Shown here: in pieces, positions 49,568 through 58,257 of the stretch
Position numbering within the stretch: position 1 is the first letter of the stretch
How the letters are laid out: every line of letters starts with the position of its first letter
NCBI RefSeq assembly: GCF_022811845.1
Contig: NZ_CP064266.1
Coordinates: 2,232,001 to 2,296,000 of the forward strand
Direction of reading: 5' to 3'
Source of the DNA: Bacillus pseudomycoides
GTDB taxonomy: Bacteria; Bacillota; Bacilli; Bacillales; Bacillaceae_G
Length of the DNA: 64,000 nt
Notes under the pieces: model-generated
Told to the model about the DNA's origin: nothing
Databases searched by the model: none
Seen by the model: only the letters and a program-made list of their open reading frames with translations
Made by a program: the position numbers and the translations under genes

Positions 49568-49657
49568 GTGTAGAAAATATTTACAATTCTGAAAATTATT
49601 TATAAAATAAAACGGAATATAAATAGAATGGAAATTTGTATAGAGAGAAGGGGGAAA

Positions 49658-50518
49658 ATGGTAAGAAAGGTCGTTTCAAATGGGATAGAGATTACGATAC
49701 AATTTATCCTTTCCATTATAGGAATTATTTGTTTAGGTGCTCTTCCAAAATTATTTGAAGGATTGCATATTAACTTTTCACAGTATGTACAGGCTGTAAA
49801 GATGTTGGCTGTGAAACTGATAGATTTTCCAAACTTAACATATGGGATGAATAAACCGTTATTTCCGCAACTATTCATCCATTACAAGGAAACGATGATT
49901 ATTTTTTTAGCTTCATTTTTTATTTCTCTATGTATTGCTTTTGGTATTGTCTATATCATAATTAGAAGTCGTCCGCACATACAAAATCGTATCAAATCAT
50001 TTCTTCTTTTTGTTGAGTCTATTCCAGACATTCTTCTTATTATTGGATCGCAAATTTTGGTTGTATGGTTTTTTCAAAAGACAGGTTTTTTACCGGTGAA
50101 AATTGCCGCACTAGGAGGAGAATCAATTCGGGGCTTACCGATTATTTGTTTAAGTATCCCAACTACTATTATGTTTATAAAGTTATTATTGCTTCGTTTT
50201 GAAACAGAATTAGAAAAAGACTATGTTTTATTTGCGAAGGCAAAAGGATTGGATCGTTTCTATATTTTAAATCATCATGTTGTGCGAAATGTATTGCTTA
50301 GTACACTATTTTTTGCAAAAACGAATATTTGGTTTATGTTATCGAATTTATATATTATCGAATGGCTTTTTAATACGCACGGTATTTTTATATTCATTAA
50401 AGACTATCCAGCGATTGAGATGTTTACAATCAGTGTTTTACTTATTTATATCCCAATTTTTATTTTATTTAAGTCGTTTCATTATTTCGTTCCGGATGCG
50501 ATGAAAGAGAGGGCGTAA
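49658..50518 (+). CDS. peptide/nickel-type ABC permease (DppB-like)
   Basis: A 286-residue permease of the Opp/Dpp B family with the coupling motif region DYVLFAKAKGLDRFYILNHH and about six helices. GAAGGGGGAAAA precedes ATG 49658; the in-frame ATG at 49628 has no site. Only a second permease follows; no ATPase or binding protein is encoded beside it. Confidence 0.85.
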   Translation: MVRKVVSNGIEITIQFILSIIGIICLGALPKLFEGLHINFSQYVQAVKMLAVKLIDFPNLTYGMNKPLFPQLFIHYKETMIIFLASFFISLCIAFGIVYIIIRSRPHIQNRIKSFLLFVESIPDILLIIGSQILVVWFFQKTGFLPVKIAALGGESIRGLPIICLSIPTTIMFIKLLLLRFETELEKDYVLFAKAKGLDRFYILNHHVVRNVLLSTLFFAKTNIWFMLSNLYIIEWLFNTHGIFIFIKDYPAIEMFTISVLLIYIPIFILFKSFHYFVPDAMKERA

Positions 50519-50521
50519 GAG

Positions 50522-51526
50522 ATGTGGAACTATATAAAGCGTGATAAAAGGTTTTGGCTCAGTAGTGTATTTCTCATTGTATTAGTTCTCGTAAGCATTG
50601 GAAATACGATATGGAATGATGGGCAGATTCGGCAAGTATCTTTGCAGTATGATGCACAAGGAAATCCAGAAGTTCCACCATTTTCGCCTTCATTGCAGTT
50701 TTTACTCGGAACAGATCGAAAAGGTTATGATCTTTTAAATTTAGTTATTGAGGGTGCAAAATGGACTATTGGTATATCTGCTTTTATTGCTATCATGCGT
50801 ATGATGATAGGTGTGTTTTTGGGCGTAATATTAGGAACTTATATAAAAAGAGGGTTTTCAAAAATTGAAGCTTTTTTTGATAGTTTTACAGTAATTCCAA
50901 CGGTCATGATTGCATATTTTTTACTTCGGTTTGCGACTAGCTTTGCAAATGGACAAGAAACATCAAGTTTTTTTGAGAGAGCATCATTTCAAGTCATATT
51001 GTTTATTGTGCTTGCACTTCCTACAATTTCTCTCTATATTGCGAATGAAGTGCGGAAATTACAAAAGGAAGAGTTTATAGATGCTGCTCGTATACTAGGA
51101 GGAAGTAAACGGCATATTGTTGTGAAACATGTGTTTCCGCACTTATATATGACGTTTGTACTTGTATTGATGCAGCAGTTTATTCAAACGCTGATTCTTT
51201 TTCTTCATTTAGGATTGCTTGAAGTGTTTTTTGGAGGGACAGTACAGTTTGGTGGAATGGATAAAGAACTAGATTCTTATACACATGAATGGTCAGGTTT
51301 AATAGGTGCCTATTTTAGGTCCCTAACAGTGCATCCGTGGATTCCACTTGTACCGATTACTTTCTTTGGGCTTACTATTTTTTCAGGGAATATGATTGCA
51401 CGAAGTATAGAGGATGCGATTGCGAAAGTAAGAGTAGGAGAAAGTAAAAAACAAGAAGGAGTAGAAGAGGTGCAGCGGGTTTCACTTCCTAAAGAAGAGT
51501 TATTTACATTTAAACATACGATGTAA
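50522..51526 (+). CDS. peptide/nickel-type ABC permease (DppC-like)
   Basis: A 334-residue permease of the Dpp/Opp C family: N-terminal helix, FLLGTDRKGYDLLNL (compare the family's GTDxxGRD), and the coupling segment FIDAARILGGSKRHIVVKHVFPH. It starts 3 bp after the DppB-like stop, so the two are coupled. A 40-residue charged C-terminal tail is unusual. Confidence 0.87.
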   Translation: MWNYIKRDKRFWLSSVFLIVLVLVSIGNTIWNDGQIRQVSLQYDAQGNPEVPPFSPSLQFLLGTDRKGYDLLNLVIEGAKWTIGISAFIAIMRMMIGVFLGVILGTYIKRGFSKIEAFFDSFTVIPTVMIAYFLLRFATSFANGQETSSFFERASFQVILFIVLALPTISLYIANEVRKLQKEEFIDAARILGGSKRHIVVKHVFPHLYMTFVLVLMQQFIQTLILFLHLGLLEVFFGGTVQFGGMDKELDSYTHEWSGLIGAYFRSLTVHPWIPLVPITFFGLTIFSGNMIARSIEDAIAKVRVGESKKQEGVEEVQRVSLPKEELFTFKHTM

Positions 51527-51529
51527 AAG

Positions 51530-51569
51530 AAAAGAAGCAAGCATTTTTTAGAATGCTTGCTTCTTTTTT
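51530..51569. terminator. bidirectional terminator
   Basis: AAGAAGCAAGCATT and AATGCTTGCTTCTTTTTT flank TTTTAG between two convergent operons. Confidence 0.92.
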
Positions 51570-52887
51570 ATTTCGTAGAAACTTCACCTTCTGTTTGCGT
51601 TTGCGGGATAAAGTATCCGGCAATACCTCCAATAATTGCTGGGACAATCCAACCAATTCCTAATTTATAAAAAGGAATTGTGCTTGCGATAGATGTAATA
51701 GCAGCTGGCATCATTCCCATATTATCAAGTGCGTGAATACAGCTAATAATGAACGCAGCAATCATTGCACCGATGTATACAGATGGTTTACGCTTCGTAA
51801 ATTTATCAATAAATGATACAAAAATTAAAATGATTGTAATTGGATACAGAATAATTAACACAGGTAACGTAATTTTGATTAATAAGCTTAATCCTAAGTT
51901 TGAAACGATAAAACTAAACATACAAACATATAACACAAGTTTTTTATAAGAAACATTTGTTAATACATTTGTGAAATAGTTGGCAAATGCACTAACTACG
52001 CCAATAGCTGTTGTTAAGCAAGCAAATATAATTGCAATGCTTAGCAAAATATTACCGCTTGTCCCAAACAATTGGTACATAACAGTTGCTAAAAGCTGAC
52101 CACCATTTTCAAATTGACCTAAATTTCCATTTGATGCGCCGATATAGCCAAGTAAGAAATAAACGATTGTTAAAAAGAAAGCAGCAATGCTTCCACAAAT
52201 AATCGTATATTTTGCGATTGATTTTTTTTCTGTAACGCCGTTTTGACGAATCGCATTTACGACAATTGTCGATAAAACGAGAGCACCAATCGCATCTAAT
52301 GTTAAGAAACCTTCTAAAAATCCTTTGAAAAATGGAATTTCTTTATAGTCACCGGCAGGCACTGCAAATGATCCTGTTGGTGAAAGAATGGCTTTTGTTG
52401 CCATAACTGCAATAATTACAAGTAAGATTGGTGTTAATATCTTTCCAATATGATCAACTAATTTGGATGGGTTTAATGATAAGAAGTAAACAACCGTAAA
52501 GAAAATTAAGCTAAATAGTAACATGGAATACCATTGATCTTTAAACAGTGGTGCGATTCCAATCTCATAAGAAACAGATCCAGTTCGTGGAATAACAAAT
52601 AGTGGGCCGATTGAAAGGTAGATAATAATGGCTAGTACTGCTGCGAATTTTGGATGAACACGGCTCGCTAAATTTTTAAAGCTCCCACCTGCAAGAGCGA
52701 CTGCAACGATTGCTAATAATGATAAACCTACATCTGTAATAATAAATCCTGAAATAGAAACCCACATATTTTCTCCTGACGAAAGCCCGAGAAGGGGTGG
52801 GAAAATCATATTACCAGCGCCGAAAAACACTGCAAATAGCAATAAGCTAATGGAGAGAATTTGCGATGGCTTTAAAGTTGTATGCAT
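51568..52887 (-). CDS. brnQ: branched-chain amino acid transporter (BrnQ/LIVCS)
   Basis: A 439-residue, twelve-helix sodium- or proton-coupled carrier. The N-terminal LLFAVFFGAGNMIFPPLLGL and PRTGSVSYEIG are hallmarks of BrnQ/BraB. It imports leucine, isoleucine and valine. AGGAGG precedes the start. A CodY-like motif lies about 105 bp upstream. Several brnQ paralogues are usual in this group. Confidence 0.94.
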   Translation of the reverse strand: MHTTLKPSQILSISLLLFAVFFGAGNMIFPPLLGLSSGENMWVSISGFIITDVGLSLLAIVAVALAGGSFKNLASRVHPKFAAVLAIIIYLSIGPLFVIPRTGSVSYEIGIAPLFKDQWYSMLLFSLIFFTVVYFLSLNPSKLVDHIGKILTPILLVIIAVMATKAILSPTGSFAVPAGDYKEIPFFKGFLEGFLTLDAIGALVLSTIVVNAIRQNGVTEKKSIAKYTIICGSIAAFFLTIVYFLLGYIGASNGNLGQFENGGQLLATVMYQLFGTSGNILLSIAIIFACLTTAIGVVSAFANYFTNVLTNVSYKKLVLYVCMFSFIVSNLGLSLLIKITLPVLIILYPITIILIFVSFIDKFTKRKPSVYIGAMIAAFIISCIHALDNMGMMPAAITSIASTIPFYKLGIGWIVPAIIGGIAGYFIPQTQTEGEVSTK

Positions 52888-52989
52888 ATATAGAAAATCC
52901 TCCTAAATATCATTTTTTGTCGAAAATTCAAACAATTTGTCGAGCAACTGTTTTAATTTTAATGGTCTGATGACTAGAAAGCAACAGGA

Positions 52990-53004
52990 AATTTTGAAAA
53001 ATTT
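52990..53004 (-). promoter_or_regulatory. possible CodY box upstream of brnQ
   Basis: AATTTTGAAAAATTT matches the CodY motif AATTTTCWGAAAATT with three mismatches. CodY represses branched-chain amino acid uptake in Bacillus. AT-rich DNA makes chance matches common. Confidence 0.3.
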
Positions 53005-53181
53005 TAAAAATAATGCGTTAAGTTGAATAATTATACGGTTTATATTTTTCGAATCTATAGTGGCATACTATATGTAAAGGTGTTTTTAGTTAAGAAAGTA
53101 AAACTGTTATTGATGAGATGGAGGGCTTAATACCTGTGAATAGTGGGGTAAAATGTGTGAAGTAGAGAAAAGTGACATAGT

Positions 53182-53853
53182 ATGGATTATGTAGAAATCT
53201 TTATTGAACTGCTATTTGGATATGCTGCGTTGTTTTTGGTCGTTAAAATTCTTGGGAAAACACAAATGAATCAAATTACACCATTTGATTTTATTTCAGC
53301 GCTTGTTTTAGGGAATTTTTTAGGGGATGCTATTTATAATAAAGATGCTCATGTAGGAAGGATTATCTTTGCAGTTGTTGTGTGGGGAGTGTTTATATTA
53401 ATTACAGAGATTATCACGCAAAAATGGAGAACAGCCCGTTTATTCCTTGAGGGAAAACCATCTATTTTAATTGCAAATGGAAAATTGGATTGGAATGAAA
53501 TGAAGAAAAATCGTTTAGATGTTGATCAACTTCAGCAGTTGCTTCGTGTAAAGGATATATTTTCTTTGCAAGATGTAGAATTTGCGATTTTAGAAAATGA
53601 TGGGTCGATAAGCGTGATGAAAAAATATGATGTAGATATACCGACAAGAAAAGATTTGAAAATAAAGGGGAAGAAAAATGTATTGCCAATCCTTCTCATT
53701 AGTGATGGGGAGTTTATTACATACAATTTAAAAAAGTTTGGGTTGCATGAAGTATGGTTACAAAAAGAGCTAAAGAAGCAAAAAACAGATTTGAAAGAAG
53801 TATGTTATGCGGAGTGGAGTAAAGGCGGGAGTCTTTTTATTCAAAAATATTAG
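53182..53853 (+). CDS. DUF421 (YetF/YrbG-like) membrane protein
   Basis: A 223-residue protein with three N-terminal helices and a cytosolic DUF421 domain: GKTQMNQITPFDFISALVLGN is the family's signature, then GKPSILIANGKLDWNEMKK. Related Bacillus proteins (YetF, YdfS, YrbG) are sporulation- or spore-membrane-associated. The ribosome site is weak (AGAAAAGTGA). Confidence 0.88.
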   Translation: MDYVEIFIELLFGYAALFLVVKILGKTQMNQITPFDFISALVLGNFLGDAIYNKDAHVGRIIFAVVVWGVFILITEIITQKWRTARLFLEGKPSILIANGKLDWNEMKKNRLDVDQLQQLLRVKDIFSLQDVEFAILENDGSISVMKKYDVDIPTRKDLKIKGKKNVLPILLISDGEFITYNLKKFGLHEVWLQKELKKQKTDLKEVCYAEWSKGGSLFIQKY

Positions 53854-53857
53854 TAGG

Positions 53858-53892
53858 AAACGTGCACATATCGTTTTGGTATGTGCACGAAA
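53858..53892. terminator. hairpin between convergent genes
   Basis: CGTGCACATA and TATGTGCACG flank a nine-base loop; no clear T tract follows. Confidence 0.6.
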
Positions 53893-53895
53893 TAG

Positions 53896-54465
53896 TTAAA
53901 AATATATTTTCTTATCACGTTCTTCTTTTAAAATTTCCACAGCTTCACGGAAACGTTGGGAATGAACGATTTCGCGTTCACGTAAAAAGCGAAGGCTATC
54001 ATTTATGTCAGGATCATCTGATAGATCGATTAACCACTGATACGTTGCTCTTGCTTTTTCTTCTGCAGCAATGTCTTCATATAAATCTGCAATTGGATCA
54101 CCTTTTGCTTGTATGTACGTGGCTGTAAATGGAACACCGCCTGCATTGTGATAAAATAGCGCACTATCATGATTGGCGTACTGAGCATCTAGGCCAGCTG
54201 CTTTCATCTGCTCTGGGGTCGCATCTTTTGTTAATTTATAAATCATGGTTGCAATCATTTCAAGATGAGCAAATTCTTCTGTACCGATATCTGTTAATAA
54301 ACCGACTACTTTATCAGGAATGGTATAGCGCTGGTTTAAATAGCGGAGAGCAGCTGCTAATTCGCCATCTGCGCCGCCATACTGTTCAACTAATAATTTA
54401 GCAAGTGCTGGATTACAAGTACTTACTTTCACAGGATACTGCAATTTTTTTTCATATATCCACAT
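53896..54465 (-). CDS. cotJC: CotJC, manganese-catalase-like coat protein
   Basis: A 189-residue protein of the manganese catalase family: WIYEKKLQYPVKV opening, GTEEFAHLEMIATMI with metal ligands Glu and His, and later EEKARATYQWL and EREIVHSQRF. In B. subtilis CotJC is a coat component of the cotJABC operon. It is separated from cotJB by 130 bp holding a hairpin repeat. AAAGGAG precedes the start. Confidence 0.95.
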   Translation of the reverse strand: MWIYEKKLQYPVKVSTCNPALAKLLVEQYGGADGELAAALRYLNQRYTIPDKVVGLLTDIGTEEFAHLEMIATMIYKLTKDATPEQMKAAGLDAQYANHDSALFYHNAGGVPFTATYIQAKGDPIADLYEDIAAEEKARATYQWLIDLSDDPDINDSLRFLREREIVHSQRFREAVEILKEERDKKIYF

Positions 54466-54557
54466 ATTTTATCTCCTTTATTCCGCTATTTGTGGGGAGT
54501 AATACTCCAACCTTAAAATTCAGTAAAAGTAAAAAAGTTAGGTGAGAATTGATTATC

Positions 54558-54602
54558 AGTGAGGGATACAGCCCCCACTGATTCGATTTTCACTTCATAT
54601 TT
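54558..54602 (+). repeat. short hairpin repeat (CCCCCACTGATT type), copy 2
   Basis: CAGTGAGGGAT-ACAG-CCCCCACTGATT-CGA-TTTTCACTTCATA parallels the element at 11131-11172 in hairpin, spacing and tail. On the minus (coding) strand it forms a hairpin between cotJB and cotJC and extends to the cotJB stop codon. Confidence 0.65.
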
Positions 54603-54870
54603 GCCATGGCCATGGGCCTTTGCTCCATTCCCACGGAGCTTTAGAGTAACTATTTCCAAACTGTTGAAGCGGGCCATATTTTTCCTCGATTTTTTGTTTT
54701 TGCAACCTTCTTTTATAGGAAAAATCATTAAATTGATTGATAGCTGCGACATCATCTGGATGAGTATCTAAATAAAGCGTGAGTTCGACTAATACAAAAT
54801 CGAGTTCTTGCAGTTCTTCTATCCACTTATAATATTCATCTGGCAATGTTTGAGCCACGGATTCTCTCAC
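54595..54870 (-). CDS. cotJB: CotJB, spore coat protein
   Basis: A 91-residue protein with the CotJB segment YYKWIEELQELDFVLVELTL and LDTHPDD, then an aromatic tail ending PWEWSKGPWPWQI. It is needed for normal coat assembly of CotJC in B. subtilis. Its start overlaps the cotJA stop by 4 bp. Confidence 0.94.
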   Translation of the reverse strand: MRESVAQTLPDEYYKWIEELQELDFVLVELTLYLDTHPDDVAAINQFNDFSYKRRLQKQKIEEKYGPLQQFGNSYSKAPWEWSKGPWPWQI

Positions 54871-55082
54871 CTTCCTTTCTTATAGGGGTTCTCATAAAAA
54901 TCATAGAAAGCAGGCCATAAAGTGCCCTTTCTTAACGCTTCGTTAGGCGGGAATTGAGGCAAGTTTGGTGGTTGGAATCCCATATATAAATGAGGAGGAG
55001 TTGAATAAAATTTTTTTCCAATCGGCGGACAAGGATCGTTTGGACTATGGTAAGGTGTGTAAGATTTCATAAATTTGTCCAT
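54867..55082 (-). CDS. cotJA: CotJA, spore coat associated protein
   Basis: A 71-residue proline- and tyrosine-rich protein (YTPYHSPNDPCPPIGKK, FYSTPPHLYMGFQPPNLPQF) typical of CotJA. The ATG at 55082 has AAGGAGG 8 bp upstream; the longer frame to 55118 is rejected. First gene of cotJABC. Confidence 0.93.
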   Translation of the reverse strand: MDKFMKSYTPYHSPNDPCPPIGKKFYSTPPHLYMGFQPPNLPQFPPNEALRKGTLWPAFYDFYENPYKKGR

Positions 55083-55123
55083 GGCATAAGCCTCCTTTAC
55101 AAGTGAAACATTCATCACTATGT

Positions 55124-55153
55124 ATTGTATTCAGACATAATTGTCATTTATGA
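55124..55153 (-). promoter_or_regulatory. candidate sigma-E promoter of cotJABC
   Basis: On the minus strand TCATAAA, a 15-bp spacer and AATACAAT approximate the sigma-E elements KMATATT and CATACAHT. The cotJ operon is transcribed by sigma-E in B. subtilis. Confidence 0.5.
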
Positions 55154-55193
55154 CTCATATAGAAAAACTAGTAGGGACAAGGAGGGTGTATAT

Positions 55194-55565
55194 GTGGAGA
55201 CGATTACAAGCTGCATTGTATTAGAAGTGAGAAATTTAAAAGAAACATTATACTTTTATGAAGGGATTTTAGGGCTTCAGCCGAGTAGACATAGGCCACA
55301 ATTACATGTGCCTGGTGTTTGGTATGATGTTGGATCAACGAGAGTTTGCTTCACTTTAAATAAGAAAAAAAGTGGGGATTTTAGTAAGGAAATGTCTTCT
55401 TATATAAATTTTGATTTGCCATTTCGTGATATAGAAAAAGTGCGGAAAAAACTAGAATTCTATTGTGTGTCATTTGAAGAATTAAAGGGCTGTAAAACGA
55501 AGAGAAGGGGGATTGTTGTACATGATCCTGACCAGTATAGAATTCTAATTGAGTCAAGAGAGTAG
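55194..55565 (+). CDS. VOC (glyoxalase/dioxygenase fold) family protein
   Basis: A 123-residue single-repeat VOC protein: VLEVRNLKETLYFYEGILGL and GIVVHDPDQYRILIESRE frame the two halves. The substrate is unknown. GTG 55194 follows AAGGAGG by 7 bp; the longer frame from 55125 overlaps the cotJ promoter region. It lies 27 bp before the DUF2935 gene, probably in one operon. Confidence 0.85.
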   Translation: METITSCIVLEVRNLKETLYFYEGILGLQPSRHRPQLHVPGVWYDVGSTRVCFTLNKKKSGDFSKEMSSYINFDLPFRDIEKVRKKLEFYCVSFEELKGCKTKRRGIVVHDPDQYRILIESRE

Positions 55566-55592
55566 TTGAGACTATATAAGGGGGGGAATCGG

Positions 55593-56372
55593 GTGAATAG
55601 TACATACGAAGAAAGCGCATTGTTTGAACATAAATTTTGGCTCAAGGTTCTTGGGGATCATGCCCAGTTTCTTTTAGATGCTTTAGCTCCAAATGAAAAA
55701 GAAGATATTGAAAAAGCGATGTATTTTGTCCAAATATTTAATAGATTTCTTAGTAATATCCATACAGTAAATTTAATTGCATTTGCGAAAGATGCACATG
55801 AAGCCGCAGAGGGAATTAGGAAATTTAAGTTGAGTATTATACAAAAGCAGCTAGAAGGAAAAATTAAAATTCATTTTACACCAACTTTTCTTAATCATAT
55901 GGTGAACGAAGTGGAAGAGTATATAACGGTGTTAGAGTATTTAATGAAAGGAGAAGTTCCACCTATTTTTCATGAGTTACATTATCATCTTGTTTGGTTA
56001 ACGGATGCAGCAGGACATGCAGGTTCCATTTCAGGTGGGCTAGATCTTGTCGAAAAACGACTGAGAGAGAAGTGTGAGGAATATGAAAAGCACTTTGAAC
56101 AATTTTACTTGAAAGCTGTGGAAATGACGGGTTACTTACGGACTGAACTACATTCTTTTCCAGCCCTAAAGAAATTTACAAAAGACGTTTCATTAGAATT
56201 AATACTATTCTCACGCTTTCTTCACGAATTAGAGGAATTAGAACTATCTGATCAAATATTAACCATAATCTCTGCAAGAATGGCAGATCATATGGCAAGG
56301 GAAGAATGTTATTATTTATTAAAATTAGCACAAGCTTCTGGATTAGAAATGCCGAAATGTAATCCGCTTTAA
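55593..56372 (+). CDS. DUF2935 domain protein
   Basis: A 259-residue helical protein with two DUF2935 halves (FEHKFWLKVLGDHAQFLLDA at the start; LHELEELELSDQIL with MADHMAREECYYL near the end). His and Glu repeats suggest a ferritin-like or metal-binding bundle. Function unknown; it is common in spore-formers. GTG 55593 lies after AAGGGGGGGAA. Confidence 0.88.
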   Translation: MNSTYEESALFEHKFWLKVLGDHAQFLLDALAPNEKEDIEKAMYFVQIFNRFLSNIHTVNLIAFAKDAHEAAEGIRKFKLSIIQKQLEGKIKIHFTPTFLNHMVNEVEEYITVLEYLMKGEVPPIFHELHYHLVWLTDAAGHAGSISGGLDLVEKRLREKCEEYEKHFEQFYLKAVEMTGYLRTELHSFPALKKFTKDVSLELILFSRFLHELEELELSDQILTIISARMADHMAREECYYLLKLAQASGLEMPKCNPL

Positions 56373-56379
56373 TTGATAC

Positions 56380-56428
56380 CATATAAAAATTCGCAGTGAT
56401 GTGGATTTTTATATGGTATTTTTGTTTT
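56380..56428 (+). terminator. terminator of the VOC-DUF2935 operon
   Basis: ACCATATAAAAAT and ATTTTTATATGGT are perfect inverted arms around a 14-base loop, followed by ATTTTTGTTTTTT. Confidence 0.88.
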
Positions 56429-56472
56429 TTTAGGAGATGCTAGAAAGGAATTATAGAAGGGAGGAATAGCGA

Positions 56473-57030
56473 ATGCGATTAGCCACGCATGAATTACGTG
56501 ACCTAAGTGAACTGATTGCTGGGGATTATAACACAATTAATATGATGTCTACATATATACAACAAGCACAGGATCCTGAGCTGAAACAAATGTTACAGAA
56601 GCATCTACCTCTTCATGTGCAAGATTATAATTTGAAGGTGGAATTTATACAAAGTGAATCAACGCCAAATATATCAAAGTTTCAGCCTTCTATATTAAAA
56701 CCAGTATTAGCGTCTTATACAGAGGCACCTTCCCGAAAGTATTCACCCATTACACCAAGCACCGCTGTACAACCACCTAATGATCGATCAATTGCAATTG
56801 GATATTTACTGAACCAAAAATCTTCTGCATTCAATTGTGCAGGTTCTTTATTAGAATGTGGAAACCCGGATTTAAGAAATTTTTTAGAAAATGCCTTTTT
56901 AAACAGTAGCCACCATGCTTATGACATTTGGCAGTATATGGTGAAAAAAGGATATTATCAGTTATCGCCAGCACCAAGTTCTGAAATACAAGCCATAGCA
57001 AGTATGTATCAGCCTATTAATGAAGGATAA
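56473..57030 (+). CDS. CotF-like spore coat protein
   Basis: A 185-residue protein. Two helical segments fit the CotF ferritin-like family: LRDLSELIAGDYNTINMMS near the N-terminus and DIWQYMVKKGYYQ near the C-terminus, joined by a long proline-rich linker. CotF-family proteins are coat components or coat-associated. AAGGGAGGAA precedes ATG 56473. It is near cotJ and the DUF2935 gene, a spore-envelope cluster. Confidence 0.85.
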   Translation: MRLATHELRDLSELIAGDYNTINMMSTYIQQAQDPELKQMLQKHLPLHVQDYNLKVEFIQSESTPNISKFQPSILKPVLASYTEAPSRKYSPITPSTAVQPPNDRSIAIGYLLNQKSSAFNCAGSLLECGNPDLRNFLENAFLNSSHHAYDIWQYMVKKGYYQLSPAPSSEIQAIASMYQPINEG

Positions 57031-57091
57031 ACGAAAAAGATTGACAAGTTCTATCAAATATTTTAAGGTGATTTTATAAGATTGCGTATAT

Positions 57092-57203
57092 AAAGGGGAG
57101 TAACTTGTCACAATAAAGTCGTCATTACAGGGAGAAACCCTCGGCTTTATTGGCAACGATTTTGTTGTTAGTGAGACCTTTACCAGCAATGGTAAAGGCC
57201 CCT
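57092..57203 (+). ncRNA. manganese riboswitch (yybP-ykoY class)
   Basis: The conserved parts of this class appear in order: AAAGGGGAGTAACTT, the junction CGTCATTACAGGG, CTCGGCTTTATTGGCAACGA, and GTGAGACCTTTACC. Manganese binding normally stabilises the aptamer and opens a terminator downstream. An intrinsic terminator follows, and then a YkvA-like and a DedA gene. Confidence 0.87.
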
Positions 57204-57215
57204 TATTGTCTTTTT

Positions 57216-57250
57216 TAGGACCTTTACTATATTTGGTAAAGGTCCTTTTT
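57216..57250 (+). terminator. riboswitch expression-platform terminator
   Basis: AGGACCTTTACTATATTTGG followed by TAAAGGTCCTTTTT forms the terminator stem; its 5' arm GACCTTTAC repeats the aptamer's GACCTTTACC, so it can compete with aptamer pairing. Confidence 0.87.
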
Positions 57251-57275
57251 GTATGCAGAAAAGGAGAGGTGAAAA

Positions 57276-57557
57276 GTGAAAAAGTTTATAAACCGATTTC
57301 GATTTATGTTTCATTTTCGTCGATTTGGTCCATTTCTATATGACTTTTTTACATCAAAAGAAGTCGCTATGCAAAAAAAAGTACTATCCATTGTATTTTT
57401 AATCGGTTATGTCGTATTTCCATTTGATATTATCCCTGATTTTTTGCTATTCTTTGGGGGATTAGATGATATTGCTGTTGTCTTATTTATTTTGCAGCGA
57501 ATTGTGAAAATGGCGCCGAAGCACTTACAAGAAAAATATAATTTAAATAAAGGATAG
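57276..57557 (+). CDS. YkvA/DUF1232 family membrane protein
   Basis: A 93-residue protein with two hydrophobic segments and the DUF1232 motif FPFDIIPDFLLFFGGLDDIAVVLF. Function unknown; some members are implicated in metal or stress responses. GTG 57276 follows AAGGAGAGG. It is the first gene after the manganese riboswitch and 10 bp before the DedA gene. Confidence 0.9.
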   Translation: MKKFINRFRFMFHFRRFGPFLYDFFTSKEVAMQKKVLSIVFLIGYVVFPFDIIPDFLLFFGGLDDIAVVLFILQRIVKMAPKHLQEKYNLNKG

Positions 57558-57567
57558 GAGTTAATAA

Positions 57568-58173
57568 ATGGAGCAATTTATTTTAGAGGTAATTGACTAT
57601 TTAAAGCAGTTTTCTTATTTTGGTGTCATTCTAGCATTAACATTTGAGTTTATTCCAGCAGAAATTGTGTTGCCGCTTGTTGGATATTGGGTATACGAAG
57701 GAGATATGAACTTTTGGCTTGCGGTATTAGCTGGAACGCTCGGAGGAACGACGGGGCCATTGACCTTATATGCACTCGGGTACTATGGTGGTCGACCGTT
57801 ATTACTGAAATATGGAAAATACTTTTTTATAAAGGAAGAACAGATTCAAAAAGCAGATCATTTCTTTGAAAAATATGGACCAGCTGTGGCGTTTCTTGGG
57901 CGTTTTATTCCAGGGGTTCGTACGCTTATTTCAGTTCCATGTGGGATGGCGAAAATGAACATTTGGAAATTTAGCATATACACATTTGTAGCGATGTTGC
58001 CACTCACAACGTTATATGTATATGTAGGACTGAAACTAGGACCCCATTGGAAAAAGGCAGGGGCAATTGTTGAACAGTATACGTTACCAATCTTGGGCGT
58101 TGTTTGTTTGCTCGTAGTGGGAATCTTCATTTTCAAGTTTGTGAAAAAGAGAAATAAAGCGGAGTCGATGTGA
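57568..58173 (+). CDS. DedA family membrane protein
   Basis: A 201-residue DedA protein: FEFIPAEIVLPLVGYWVYEG near the N-terminus, EKYGPAVAFLGRFIPGVRTL (the family's FxGRFxPxxRT motif) and SVPCGMAKM. DedA proteins include undecaprenyl phosphate flippases. It shares a riboswitch-controlled transcript with the YkvA-like gene, so manganese should raise its expression (inference). Confidence 0.93.
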   Translation: MEQFILEVIDYLKQFSYFGVILALTFEFIPAEIVLPLVGYWVYEGDMNFWLAVLAGTLGGTTGPLTLYALGYYGGRPLLLKYGKYFFIKEEQIQKADHFFEKYGPAVAFLGRFIPGVRTLISVPCGMAKMNIWKFSIYTFVAMLPLTTLYVYVGLKLGPHWKKAGAIVEQYTLPILGVVCLLVVGIFIFKFVKKRNKAESM

Positions 58174-58215
58174 AAGATGATAAGACTATTGTTTGATTAA
58201 AAGTATTGGACTTAA

Positions 58216-58250
58216 AAGGTGCTTTCATATACAGAAAGCACCTTTTGTTA
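58216..58250 (+). terminator. terminator of the YkvA-DedA operon
   Basis: AAAAGGTGCTTTC and GAAAGCACCTTTTG flank ATATACA. Confidence 0.88.
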
Positions 58251-58257
58251 ACATAGA

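Noticed and set aside
52888..53181. T-box leader before brnQ
   Set aside because: No AGGGTGGNACCGCG-type T-box motif or following terminator is visible; only a weak CodY-like match remains.
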